Source: Pseudoduganella sp.
GTDB taxonomy: Bacteria > Pseudomonadota > Gammaproteobacteria > Burkholderiales > Burkholderiaceae_D
Reading direction: 5' to 3'
Length of the DNA: 64,000 bases
Assembly (NCBI GenBank): GCA_021323265.1
Contig: JAJTCO010000033.1
Coordinates: 23,930 to 87,929, forward strand
In this document: one piece after another, positions 39,045 to 48,605 of the stretch
Position numbering within the stretch: the stretch's first letter is position 1
Layout: each line of letters opens with the position of its first letter
The notes under the pieces: model-generated
Seen by the model: the letters and a program-made list of their open reading frames with translations, nothing else
Told to the model about the DNA's origin: nothing
The model's database searches: none
Position numbers and translations under genes: made by a program

Positions 39045-40286
39045 ATGCAGACCAAGCTGGCAGACTTTATCAACGGCACGCCCGAAGGCGACGAGGCGGA
39101 AGCGATCCTGCGCGCGTGCGTCCACTGCGGCTTTTGCACCGCCACCTGTCCCACCTACCAGTTGCTGGGCGACGAGCTGGATGGCCCGCGCGGGCGCATC
39201 TACCTGATCAAGCAGGTACTGGAAGGGGCGCCCGTCACGCGCAGCACGCAGCTGCACCTGGACCGCTGTCTGACGTGCCGCAGCTGCGAAAGCACCTGTC
39301 CCTCCGGCGTGCGCTACGGCCGCCTGGCCGACATCGGGCGCAAGGTGGTGGAGCAGCGCGTGCCGCGCGCGCTGCCCGAGCGCATCAAGCGCTACGTGCT
39401 GAAGGAAGCGCTGCCGCGCCGCTGGCTGTTCGAACCCGCGCTGCGCGCCGGCCAGCTGCTCAAGCCTTTGCTCAGCAAGCCGCTGCAGGACAAGTTGCCC
39501 GTGCGGCGCGCGGCGGGCAGCTGGCCGCAACGCGCGCATGCGCGCACGATGCTGGTGCTGGAAGGCTGCGTGCAGCCTGGGCTGGCGCCCAACATCAACG
39601 CCGCCACCGCGCGCGTGCTCGATACGCTGGGCGTGCAGCTGCTGGCCGCGCCCGGCGCCGGCTGCTGCGGCGCGCTGCGCTTCCACCTGAACGACCAGGA
39701 GGCGGCGCTGGCGGACATGCGCCGCAATATTGACGCCTGGTGGCCTTTCGTGGAGCGCGCCGAAGCGATCGTGATGACCGCCTCGGGCTGCGGCGTCACG
39801 GTCAAGGATTACGGCCACCTGCTGGCGCACGACGCCGCCTACGCCGGCAAGGCGGCGCGCATTTCCGGTATGACGCGCGACCTGAGCGAAATCCTGCCCG
39901 GGTTCGAAGCGGACCTGGCGCAGCGCGTGCGCGCGCGGCGCGCGGGCGCCGGGGCGGATGAAGGCGCAGTGGCCTGGCATGCGCCGTGCACCCTGCAGCA
40001 CGGCCAGCAGCTGCGCGGCAATGTGGAAAGCCTGCTGCGCGCCATCGGGGTGGAGGTAAGAACCTGCCGCGACGCGCACCTGTGCTGCGGTTCGGCCGGT
40101 ACCTATTCGCTGCTGCAGCCGGAACTGTCGCGGCAGCTGCGCGACAACAAGCTGGCCAGCCTGGCCGAGACGGGCGCCGCGCGCATCGTCTCGGCCAACA
40201 TCGGCTGCATCGGCCACCTGCAGTCCGGCACGCAGGCGCCGGTGGAACACTGGATCGAACTGGTCGACCGCGCCTTGCACGGCTAG
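39045..40286 (+). CDS. glcF: Glycolate oxidase iron-sulfur subunit GlcF
   Basis: ACVHCGFCTATCPTYQLLGDELDGPRGRIYLIKQ; CLTCRSCESTCPSGVRYG; APGAGCCGALRFH. Confidence 0.95.
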   Translation: MQTKLADFINGTPEGDEAEAILRACVHCGFCTATCPTYQLLGDELDGPRGRIYLIKQVLEGAPVTRSTQLHLDRCLTCRSCESTCPSGVRYGRLADIGRKVVEQRVPRALPERIKRYVLKEALPRRWLFEPALRAGQLLKPLLSKPLQDKLPVRRAAGSWPQRAHARTMLVLEGCVQPGLAPNINAATARVLDTLGVQLLAAPGAGCCGALRFHLNDQEAALADMRRNIDAWWPFVERAEAIVMTASGCGVTVKDYGHLLAHDAAYAGKAARISGMTRDLSEILPGFEADLAQRVRARRAGAGADEGAVAWHAPCTLQHGQQLRGNVESLLRAIGVEVRTCRDAHLCCGSAGTYSLLQPELSRQLRDNKLASLAETGAARIVSANIGCIGHLQSGTQAPVEHWIELVDRALHG

Positions 40287-41266
40287 CGCTCGGCCCACTT
40301 CTCCATGATCTGGGTCACTTCCGGCAACTGGTCCAGGAACAGGTCCACCAGGCGCGGCTCGAAGTGGCTGCCGCGCTGGTCCCTGAGCCAGGCGCAGGCA
40401 TCCTCCAGCTTCCAGGCCGGCTTGTAGGGGCGCACCGAGGTCAGGGCGTCAAACACATCGGCCACGGCGACGATACGGCCGGGCAGGGGAATCTCCTCGC
40501 CGCGCAGCCGGTTCGGGTAGCCGCTGCCGTCCCATTTCTCGTGGTGCGCCACGGCCACGTCGTGCGCCACGGCCAGCATGCCGCCTTCATGGTGCCCGAT
40601 GATGTGCGCGCCGATGTTGGGGTGGGTCTGCATGACCTGCCATTCCTCCGGCGTCAGGCGCGCCGGCTTTTGCAGGATGTGGTCGGGAATGCCGATCTTG
40701 CCGATGTCGTGCATGGGGGCGGCAATGAACAGGTCGTCGGCTTCCAGCTCGTCGAAGCCGGCCGCGCGCGCCAGCAGGCGCGCGTAATGGCTCATGCGGA
40801 TCACGTGCAGGCCCGTTTCGTTGTCCTTGTACTCGGCTGCCAGGCCAAGGCGCTGCACGATGGCCAAGCGGCTGGCGCGCAGCTCGTCCATGCGCACCAG
40901 CGACAGGTGCAGCTTGACGCGCGCCTTCACCACGGCCGGGCTGACCGGCTTGCTGATGAAGTCGACCGCGCCAGCCTCGAAGCCGTCCACCTCGTCGGTC
41001 GCATCGGTCAGCGCCGTGACGAAGATGACGGGAATGGCGCTGGTGATCGGGTTGGCCTTCAGCACCTGACACACGTCGTAGCCCGTCATGCCGGGCATCA
41101 TCACGTCGAGCAGGATCAGGTCAGGCCTTTCGGCCACGGCCAGCTCGATGGCGCGCGCGCCATCCTTGGCAAACAGCAGGCGGTAGTGGGCCTGCAGGAT
41201 CTGGCGCAGCAGTTGCAGGTTGGTCGACTCGTCATCGACGGCCAGCACGGTCGCTGGTCGGGTCAT
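40283..41266 (-). CDS. Response regulator with HD-GYP phosphodiesterase domain
   Basis: TVLAVDDESTNLQLLRQIL...LILLDVMMPGMTGYDVC; HDIGKIGIPDHIL; HHEKWDGSGYPNRLRGEEIPLPGRIVAVADVFDAL. Confidence 0.94.
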   Translation of the reverse strand: MTRPATVLAVDDESTNLQLLRQILQAHYRLLFAKDGARAIELAVAERPDLILLDVMMPGMTGYDVCQVLKANPITSAIPVIFVTALTDATDEVDGFEAGAVDFISKPVSPAVVKARVKLHLSLVRMDELRASRLAIVQRLGLAAEYKDNETGLHVIRMSHYARLLARAAGFDELEADDLFIAAPMHDIGKIGIPDHILQKPARLTPEEWQVMQTHPNIGAHIIGHHEGGMLAVAHDVAVAHHEKWDGSGYPNRLRGEEIPLPGRIVAVADVFDALTSVRPYKPAWKLEDACAWLRDQRGSHFEPRLVDLFLDQLPEVTQIMEKWAER

Positions 41267-44200
41267 GGGGCACTCCTTTGGCGCTCGAGGCATTCGTCCA
41301 GCACGTCCTGCAGGGCGGCGCGCGCTGCCGTGAAATCGAAATCGTCCAGTGCGTGCTGCAGGGCTTGCAAGCGGCCGGCGGCCACGCAGCCGCGCAGGAG
41401 GCCGGCCAGCGCGGCCAGCGCCTTGTCATCGAAGCTGCCGCGCTCGAGCGACTGCATCAGCGACGCGCCCAGGCTGCGCACCTGCTCCCGGTCCGGCTGG
41501 GCGGAAGGGGCGGCGGCGTCCTGCGCGGCGCCGGCGCCAGGCAAGCTGTCGCCCAGCGCGCGCACGGCCGCCAGCGTGCCGGCCAGGTCCTGCATGGCCG
41601 ACTCCAGCAGTCCCGGCAACGCATGGCGCGCGTCGGGTGCCTGCAGGCCGATTTCCAGCCGCCACAGCGCGTCGGCCAACTGGCCCATGCCGAGGTTGGC
41701 GGCCGCACCGCGCACGCGGTGCGCCAGCGCGGCGCAGGCGGCATGCTGGCCGGCGGCCAGCGCCGCCTTCAGTTGTGCGCCTGCCGCATCCTGCTCGCGT
41801 GCGAAACGGTGCAGCGCGCGCAGGTAGGCATCCTGCTGGCCGGCCCAGCGATACAGCCCCTGCTCGGTATCGAGCAGCTTGCCGGGCGCGTGCGCGGCGG
41901 CGGGCGCCAGGTGCGGCGCGCCGGCAGGCAGGTTCAGCACGCGCGCCAGCTCCTGCGTCAGGGCGGCCACGTCCACCGGCTTGGTGGTAAAGCCGTCCAT
42001 GCCCGCTTCGCGCGTGGCGTCGCGGTCGCGTTCCAGCACGCTGGCGGTCATGGCGATGATCGGCACCGGCGGGCGGCCCGCGGCCCCTTCGTCGGCGCGG
42101 ATGCGGCGCGTCGCTTCCAGCCCGTCCATGCCGGGCATCTGCACATCCATCAGGATGGCGTCGAACTGCGCCTCTGCCGCCAGCTGCACCGCCATGGCAC
42201 CGTCGCCGGCGCCGGTCACGGTGTGGCCGAGCTTTGCCAGCAGCAGGATCAGCACTTCCAGGTTTTGCGGCACGTCGTCCGCCGCCAGCAGGTGCAGCGG
42301 CGGCAGCAAGGTCGCCCGCGCCGTGCCGCGTGGCGTCATTTCGCGCACTTCCAGCAACGGCAGCGTCACGTGGAAGGTGCTGCCTTGCCCCGGCGTGCTC
42401 TCGGCCCACACTTTGCCGCCCATCAGTTCGACCAGTTGCTTGCAGATGGTGGTGCCCAGGCCGGTGCCGCCGAAGCGCCGGTTCATGGAGGCGTCGGCCT
42501 GCACGAAGGGGTCGAAGATGGCCGACATGCGTTCGGGTGCGATGCCGATGCCGGTATCGCTCACGGCGAAATGCACCAGGCGCCGCTCGCCCTGCCATTC
42601 GGCGCTGGCCGAGAGCGCCACGCCGCCCGCGCTGGTAAACTTGATGGCGTTGTCCATCAGGTTGGTCAGCACCTGCCGCACGCGCAGTTCGTCGCCGTGG
42701 ATCCAGTTCGGCAGGCTGCTGTCGTAGTGCAGCGACATCGTCAAGCCCTTCACCTTGGCCGCGTTGCCCATGGTCGAGGACAGCTCATCGGTCAGCGCGA
42801 GCAGGCTGAAGTCGTGCAGCTCCAGCTCCACCGCGCCCTTGTCCAGCTTGGCCGTGTCGAGGATGGCGTTGAGCAGGCGCAGCAGCGAACGTCCGGCGTT
42901 GCGCACGGTGTCGAGCTGGCGCCGCTGCACCGGCGTCAGTTCGCCGTGCAGCAGCACGTCGGTGAAGCCGAGGATGGAATTCATCGGCGTGCGGATTTCA
43001 TGGCTCATGTTGGCCAGGAAGGCCGCGCGCGCGGCGGCGGCCTGCTCGGCGTGCTCCTTGGCCACGCGCAGGTCCTGCTCCATCAGGCGGCGGTTGCTGA
43101 TGTCGAGGATCACGCCGTCCAGCAGTTCCACCTTGCCGTGCGCGCCCGTCACTACGTTGCCATTGCACCACATCCAGCGCGTGCTGCCATCGCGGTGGCG
43201 CAGCCGGTATTCCATGGTGAAGGCGCGCCGCTGTTCGATCGCGCGCAGCGCGTCGCGTTCCACCGCCGGCCAGTCCTCCGGGTGGATCAGGTCCTGGAAC
43301 AGGCGGCGCGGCGCGGGGCCGAGGAAGTCGGCGGCGGGATAGCCCGTCATCGGTTCCACGGCGTCGCTGATGAACACCAGCGGCCAGCCGGGCGCGTTGC
43401 GGGTGCGGAAGGCAATGCCGGGGATGTTGGTCATCAGTGAACGCAGCTGCTCCTCGCTGGCGCGCAGCGCCTGCTGCAGCTCGCTCACGTGGTGGAACAG
43501 CGTGCGGTAGCGCAGCATGCTGTTGGCCGATACCACCAGCGCCGTCAGCAGCGCGGTGGTCAAGGTCACCGCCAGCGACAGGAAGCCGGCATTGGCGATG
43601 CCGCTGGCCGGGTCGTAGGGCACCCGGCCCACGAAGCGCGCCGCCGCCATGCCGGTATAGTGCATGCCGGCGATGGCGCAGCCCATGATCACGCCCGCCA
43701 CCAGCACCGTGCCCGTTTCGCCGATGCGCCCTTGCAGGCCCTGCAGGCCGAAGCGCACCCACAGCGCCAGGGTGGCCAGGGCCACCGCCACCACGATCGA
43801 CAGGCCGAACATCCATGGATCGTAGCGCAGTTCGAGCGCGGTGCGCATGGCGGCCATGCCGGTGTAGTGCATGGCGCCGATGCCGGCGCCCACCAGCACC
43901 CCGCCCACCAGCAGGCTGCGCATGCTGATGCGCTTGCGGCTGAGCAGCGAGAGGGCGACGGTGGACGCCGCCACGCTGGGCAGCATGGAGAGCAGGGTGA
44001 CGGCCGGATCGTAGGAGACCGGCGTGCACAGGTTGAACGCCAGCATGCCGATGAAGTGCATGGCCCAGACGCCGCTGCCCAGTGCCAGGCTGCCGGTGGC
44101 CAGGGCCGCCCAGCGCAGCAAGGGCTGGTTGCCGCGCGCCGCCTGGCCCGCCATCTGCAGGCCCATGGTGGAGGAGAAGCTCGCCACCACGATGGACAGG

Positions 44201-44295
44201 ATGACCAGCCAGGGGTCGTAGATGCCGTAAGTGAGCAGCGCCGGGTCGGACGGCGGCGAGAACAACTGGATCAGGTAGAGCTTACCCGCTTCCAT
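41263..44295 (-). CDS. MHYT-PAS hybrid sensor histidine kinase with REC and Hpt
   Basis: MHFIGML/MHYTGMAAM/MHYTGMAAA; PAS; FLANMSHEIRTPMNSILGF H-box; FGGTGLGTTICKQLVELMGG; ILMDVQMPGMDGLEATRRI REC; LAHRVRGAAANLGM Hpt. Confidence 0.94.
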   Translation of the reverse strand: MEAGKLYLIQLFSPPSDPALLTYGIYDPWLVILSIVVASFSSTMGLQMAGQAARGNQPLLRWAALATGSLALGSGVWAMHFIGMLAFNLCTPVSYDPAVTLLSMLPSVAASTVALSLLSRKRISMRSLLVGGVLVGAGIGAMHYTGMAAMRTALELRYDPWMFGLSIVVAVALATLALWVRFGLQGLQGRIGETGTVLVAGVIMGCAIAGMHYTGMAAARFVGRVPYDPASGIANAGFLSLAVTLTTALLTALVVSANSMLRYRTLFHHVSELQQALRASEEQLRSLMTNIPGIAFRTRNAPGWPLVFISDAVEPMTGYPAADFLGPAPRRLFQDLIHPEDWPAVERDALRAIEQRRAFTMEYRLRHRDGSTRWMWCNGNVVTGAHGKVELLDGVILDISNRRLMEQDLRVAKEHAEQAAAARAAFLANMSHEIRTPMNSILGFTDVLLHGELTPVQRRQLDTVRNAGRSLLRLLNAILDTAKLDKGAVELELHDFSLLALTDELSSTMGNAAKVKGLTMSLHYDSSLPNWIHGDELRVRQVLTNLMDNAIKFTSAGGVALSASAEWQGERRLVHFAVSDTGIGIAPERMSAIFDPFVQADASMNRRFGGTGLGTTICKQLVELMGGKVWAESTPGQGSTFHVTLPLLEVREMTPRGTARATLLPPLHLLAADDVPQNLEVLILLLAKLGHTVTGAGDGAMAVQLAAEAQFDAILMDVQMPGMDGLEATRRIRADEGAAGRPPVPIIAMTASVLERDRDATREAGMDGFTTKPVDVAALTQELARVLNLPAGAPHLAPAAAHAPGKLLDTEQGLYRWAGQQDAYLRALHRFAREQDAAGAQLKAALAAGQHAACAALAHRVRGAAANLGMGQLADALWRLEIGLQAPDARHALPGLLESAMQDLAGTLAAVRALGDSLPGAGAAQDAAAPSAQPDREQVRSLGASLMQSLERGSFDDKALAALAGLLRGCVAAGRLQALQHALDDFDFTAARAALQDVLDECLERQRSAP

Positions 44296-44313
44296 GGCTG
44301 GACTCCCTCGGCT

Positions 44314-44799
44314 TTATTGCGCCAGCAGCTTCCTGATTTCCCCGGCCAGGTCTTCCGGCTTGGTGGTCGGTGCGTAGCGGTCATGGATGCTGCCGTCCTT
44401 GCGCACCAGGAACTTGGTGAAGTTCCACTTGATGCCTTCCGTGCCCAGGATGCCGGGCGCGCTCTTCTTCAGGTGCTGGTACAGCGGGTGCGCCTGTTCG
44501 CCGTTGACGTCGATCTTGGCGAACATGGGGAAGGTGACGCCGTAGTTCTTTTCGCAGAAGGCGCCGATGTCGTCGGCGCTGCCGGGCTCCTGCTGGCCGA
44601 ACTGGTTGCAGGGGAAGCCCAGCACCTCGAAGTCCTGGCCGGCGAACTCCCGGTGCAGCGCTTCCAGGCCCTGGTACTGCGGCGTGAAGCCGCACTTGCT
44701 GGCGGTGTTGACGATCAACAGTACCTTGCCGCGGTACTGCTGCAGGTCCACCGGCTGGCCGGACAGGCTGTCGGCGCTGAAGTCATGCACGGTTGTCAT
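44314..44799 (-). CDS. Glutathione peroxidase
   Basis: GKVLLIVNTASKCGFTPQYQGLEALHREFAGQDFEVLGFPCNQFGQQEPG; IKWNFTKFLVRKDG. Confidence 0.95.
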   Translation of the reverse strand: MTTVHDFSADSLSGQPVDLQQYRGKVLLIVNTASKCGFTPQYQGLEALHREFAGQDFEVLGFPCNQFGQQEPGSADDIGAFCEKNYGVTFPMFAKIDVNGEQAHPLYQHLKKSAPGILGTEGIKWNFTKFLVRKDGSIHDRYAPTTKPEDLAGEIRKLLAQ

Positions 44800-45935
44800 C
44801 AGATGATCCCCAGGTGTTCGGTGCCGGCGGACAGGTCGCGGTTCTTCGCTTCCTTCGATTCGAGCTTGATCGCCAGGCGCAGGTCGTTGACCGAGTCGGC
44901 GTTGCGCAGCGCGTCCTCGTAGGTGATCTGGCCGGCCTCGTACAGGTCGAACAGCGCCTGGTCGAAGGTCTGCATGCCCAGTTCGCGCGAGCGCTTCATC
45001 AGCTCCTTGATCTCGTGCACCTGGCCCTTGAAGATCAGGTCGGCGATCAGCGGCGAGTTGAGCATGATCTCCACCGCCACCGCGCGTCCCTTGGCGTCCT
45101 TCTTCGGGATCAGGCGCTGCGACACCATGCCCTTGAGGTTGAGCGACAGGTCCATCAGCAGCTGCTGGCGGCGCTCTTCCGGGAAGAAGTTGATGATGCG
45201 GTCGAGCGCCTGGTTGGCGCTGTTGGCGTGCAGGGTGGCCAGGCACAGGTGGCCCGTTTCGGCGAAGGCGATGGCGTGGTCCATGGTCTGGCGGTCGCGG
45301 ATCTCGCCGATCTGGATCACGTCCGGCGCCTGGCGCAGCGTGTTCTTCAGCGCCACTTCCCAGTCCTCGGTGTCGACTCCCACTTCGCGCTGGGTGACGA
45401 TGCAGTTCCGGTGCGGGTGCACGAATTCGACCGGGTCTTCGATGGTGATGATGTGGCCGTAGCTGTTCTCGTTGCGGTGGCCCACCATGGCCGCCAGCGT
45501 GGTCGACTTGCCCGAACCGGTGGCGCCCACCATGATCACCAGGCCGCGCTTGGACATGATCACGTCCTTCAGCACTGGCGGCAGGCCCAGTTCGTCGAAG
45601 TTCGGGATCGAGCTGTTGATGGTACGCAGCACCATGCCCACGGAGCTCATCTGCACGAAGGCCGAGACGCGGAAGCGCCCCAGGTCGCCCGGGCTGATGG
45701 CGAAGTTGGCTTCCTTGGTCTGCTCGAAGGATGCAGTCTGCTTGTCGTTCATGATCGAGCGTGCCAGGTCGGCCGTGTGGGCCGGGGTCAGGGCCTGGGC
45801 CGAGACGGGCGTCATCTTGCCGTCGATCTTGATGGCCGGCGGGAAGCCGGCGGTGATGAAGAGGTCCGAGCCCTTTTTGCTGACCATCAGGCGCAGCAGG
45901 TCGAACATGAATTTTGAAGCCTGGTCGCGTTCCAT
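44799..45935 (-). CDS. pilU: Type IV pilus twitching ATPase PilU
   Basis: VGATGSGKSTTLAAMVGHRNENSYGHIITIEDPVEFVHPHRNCIVTQREVGVDTEDW; adjacent to pilT. Confidence 0.93.
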   Translation of the reverse strand: MERDQASKFMFDLLRLMVSKKGSDLFITAGFPPAIKIDGKMTPVSAQALTPAHTADLARSIMNDKQTASFEQTKEANFAISPGDLGRFRVSAFVQMSSVGMVLRTINSSIPNFDELGLPPVLKDVIMSKRGLVIMVGATGSGKSTTLAAMVGHRNENSYGHIITIEDPVEFVHPHRNCIVTQREVGVDTEDWEVALKNTLRQAPDVIQIGEIRDRQTMDHAIAFAETGHLCLATLHANSANQALDRIINFFPEERRQQLLMDLSLNLKGMVSQRLIPKKDAKGRAVAVEIMLNSPLIADLIFKGQVHEIKELMKRSRELGMQTFDQALFDLYEAGQITYEDALRNADSVNDLRLAIKLESKEAKNRDLSAGTEHLGII

Positions 45936-45937
45936 GG

Positions 45938-46981
45938 TTAGCCTGGGAAGTTGTCGGGGATCTTGGCGGCGGCGCGCGCGGCGGCCGAGGAGATCACGTT
46001 GCGGCGGACCAGGTCCGTCAGGTTCTGGTCCAGCGTCTGCATGCCGACGTTGTTGCCGGTCTGGATCGCGGAATACATCTGCGCGATCTTCGCTTCGCGG
46101 ATCAGGTTGCGGATGGCCGGCGTGCCGACCATGATTTCGTGGGCGGCGACGCGGCCCGAACCATCCTTGGTCTTCATCAGCGTCTGCGAGATGACGGCCT
46201 GCAGCGATTCGGACAGCATGGCGCGCACCATTTCCTTTTCCTCGGCGGGGAAGACGTCGATGATACGGTCGATGGTCTTGGCGGCCGAGGAGGTGTGCAG
46301 CGTGCCGAACACCAGGTGGCCCGTTTCCGCCGCCGACAGCGCCAGGCGGATGGTTTCCAGGTCGCGCAGTTCGCCCACCAGGATCGCGTCCGGGTCTTCC
46401 CGCAGCGCCGAGCGCAGCGCGTTGTTGAACGACAGCGTGTGCGGCCCCACTTCGCGCTGGTTGATCAGGCACTTCTTCGACTCGTGCACGAATTCGATCG
46501 GGTCCTCGATGGTCAGGATGTGGCCGTACTCGTTTTCGTTGAGGTGGTTCACCATCGCCGCCAGCGTGGTCGACTTGCCCGAGCCGGTCGGGCCGGTCAC
46601 CAGCACCAGGCCGCGCGGCTTGAGCGCGAATTCGGCAAAGATCTTCGGCGCGTTCAGTTCTTCCAGCGACAGGATCTTGGACGGAATGGTACGCAGCACG
46701 GCGGCCGCGCCGCGCTCCTGGTTGTAAGCGTTGACGCGGAAGCGCGCCAGGCCCGGAATGGCGAACGAAAAGTCGCATTCGAGCATTTCCTCGTATGCCT
46801 TGCGCTGGCCGTCGTTCATGATGTCATAGATCATGCCGTGCACGTCCTTGTGTTCCAGCGGCGGCAGATTGATGCGGCGCACGTCGCCGTGCACGCGGAT
46901 CATCGGCGGCAGCCCTGCAGACAGGTGCAGGTCCGATGCCTTGTTCTTGACGGAGAATGCGAGAAGTTCGGAAATGTCCAT
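45938..46981 (-). CDS. pilT: Type IV pilus retraction ATPase PilT
   Basis: MDISELLAFSVKNKASDLHLSAGLPPMIRVHGDVRRINLPPLEHKDVHGMIYDIMNDGQRK; VTGPTGSGKSTTLAAMVNHLNENEYGHILTIEDPIEFVHESKKCLINQREVGPHT. Confidence 0.97.
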   Translation of the reverse strand: MDISELLAFSVKNKASDLHLSAGLPPMIRVHGDVRRINLPPLEHKDVHGMIYDIMNDGQRKAYEEMLECDFSFAIPGLARFRVNAYNQERGAAAVLRTIPSKILSLEELNAPKIFAEFALKPRGLVLVTGPTGSGKSTTLAAMVNHLNENEYGHILTIEDPIEFVHESKKCLINQREVGPHTLSFNNALRSALREDPDAILVGELRDLETIRLALSAAETGHLVFGTLHTSSAAKTIDRIIDVFPAEEKEMVRAMLSESLQAVISQTLMKTKDGSGRVAAHEIMVGTPAIRNLIREAKIAQMYSAIQTGNNVGMQTLDQNLTDLVRRNVISSAAARAAAKIPDNFPG

Positions 46982-47036
46982 TTATAATCCCTGTGCTTTT
47001 TGATAGCCAACAGCCTTGGCCCTGTCTCGTTCGATT

Positions 47037-47744
47037 ATGTCCACAATAGCCCACAACTTGCAAGTTGTTACTGAAGCAATCAACGTTGCCGCGCGAGAAG
47101 CGCAGCGCGCCCCCGGCGAGGTCCAGCTGCTGGCCGTGTCCAAGACCTTTCCGGCGCAGGCCGTGCTGGAGGCCGTGTACGCCGGGCAGCGCGCTTTTGG
47201 CGAGAACTACGTGCAGGAAGGCGTGGACAAGATCCATGCGGTGGCGCAGGCGCGCGGCTGCACGCCGCTGGAGTGGCATTTCATCGGGCCGATCCAGAGC
47301 AACAAGACGCGTCTTATAGCGGAAAACTTCGACTGGGTGCACACGATTGAGCGCGAGAAGATCGCGCAGCGCCTGTCGGAGCAGCGCCCGGCCGGGCTGC
47401 ATCCGCTGCAGGTGTGCATCCAGGTCAACACCAGCGGGGAGGCGAGCAAGAGCGGCGTGCCGCTGGCCGAGGCGGGCGCCCTGGCGCGCCGCGTGGCCGC
47501 ATTGCCGCGCCTGGCCCTGCGCGGCCTGATGAGCATTCCCGAGCCGGAACACGATTTCGACAAGCAGCGCGCGGCCTTCCGCGTGCTGCGCGAACTGTAC
47601 GACCAGTTGCGCGCCGAGGGCATCGCGCTCGACACGCTGTCGATGGGCATGTCGGCCGACATGCGCGCCGCCATCCATGAAGGCGCCACCATCGTGCGCG
47701 TGGGCAGTGCCATCTTCGGCGCGCGCAACACCAACCAAGGATAA
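47037..47744 (+). CDS. yggS: YggS family pyridoxal phosphate-binding protein
   Basis: VQLLAVSKTFPAQAVLEAVYAGQRAFGENYVQEGVDKI; LEWHFIGPIQSNKTRLIAENFDWVHTIER; LSMGMSADMRAAIHEGATIVRVGSAIFG. Confidence 0.95.
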   Translation: MSTIAHNLQVVTEAINVAAREAQRAPGEVQLLAVSKTFPAQAVLEAVYAGQRAFGENYVQEGVDKIHAVAQARGCTPLEWHFIGPIQSNKTRLIAENFDWVHTIEREKIAQRLSEQRPAGLHPLQVCIQVNTSGEASKSGVPLAEAGALARRVAALPRLALRGLMSIPEPEHDFDKQRAAFRVLRELYDQLRAEGIALDTLSMGMSADMRAAIHEGATIVRVGSAIFGARNTNQG

Positions 47745-47748
47745 GACC

Positions 47749-48594
47749 ATGAAGATTGCATTCATTGGCGGCGGCAACATGGCCGCCGCGCTGATCGCCG
47801 GCCTGGCCGGCAAGCTCACGCCGGGCGCCAACATCCACGTGGTCGACCCCAACCCGGCGTCGCTGGAAGTGCTGCAGCGCCAGTACGGCGTGACGGTGGC
47901 CACCTCGCTGGCCGGTGCGGACGGCGCGCCGGTGGCGCAGGCCGAAGTGCTGGTGCTGGCGGTCAAGCCGCAGGTGATGCACGAGGTGGCGGGGCAATTG
48001 CTGCCGCAGCTGCAGGCGGCGCAGGCGGCCGGCAATGCACCGCTGGTGCTGTCGATCGCGGCCGGCATCCGCGCCGCCGACCTGGCGCGCTGGCTGGGCG
48101 GCTACCAGGCCATCGTGCGCACCATGCCCAACACGCCGGCGCTGATCGGCATGGGCGTGACGGGCATGGCGGCGTCGGCCGGCGTCAGCGCGGCGCAACG
48201 CACGGCGGCGGACCAGATCCTGCGCGCCGTGGGCGGTACCGTCTGGCTGGACGACGAGGCGCAGATCGACGCCGTGACGGCGGTGTCGGGCAGCGGACCG
48301 GCCTACGTCTTCTATTTCATCGAGGCGCTGCAGCAGGCGGCCGAGGAACTGGGCCTGACGGCCGAGCAGGCCAAGCAGCTGGCCATGGCGACCTTCAGCG
48401 GCGCGGCGCAGCTGGCGCTGCAGTCGTCCGATCCGGTGCCGCTGCTGCGGGAAAAAGTGACGTCCAAGGGCGGCACGACCCATGCCGCGCTGACCAGCAT
48501 GGAAGCGAGCGGCGTGAAGGGGGCCATCATCGCCGCCGTCAAGGCCGCCGCCGCGCGCGGCAAGGAACTGGGCGAGCAGCTCGGCGCCGCCTAG
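47749..48594 (+). CDS. proC: Pyrroline-5-carboxylate reductase
   Basis: MKIAFIGGGNMAAALIAGLAG; VLAVKPQVM; VRTMPNTPALIGMG; TAVSGSGPAYVFYFIEAL. Confidence 0.96.
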   Translation: MKIAFIGGGNMAAALIAGLAGKLTPGANIHVVDPNPASLEVLQRQYGVTVATSLAGADGAPVAQAEVLVLAVKPQVMHEVAGQLLPQLQAAQAAGNAPLVLSIAAGIRAADLARWLGGYQAIVRTMPNTPALIGMGVTGMAASAGVSAAQRTAADQILRAVGGTVWLDDEAQIDAVTAVSGSGPAYVFYFIEALQQAAEELGLTAEQAKQLAMATFSGAAQLALQSSDPVPLLREKVTSKGGTTHAALTSMEASGVKGAIIAAVKAAAARGKELGEQLGAA

Positions 48595-48605
48595 GCGCCG
48601 GCCGG

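Noticed and set aside
39986-41827. 613-aa plus-strand ORF spanning glcF end and HD-GYP/HK genes
   Set aside because: Out-of-frame composite of two real genes.
41278-43440. 720-aa plus-strand ORF over the hybrid kinase
   Set aside because: Antisense artefact.
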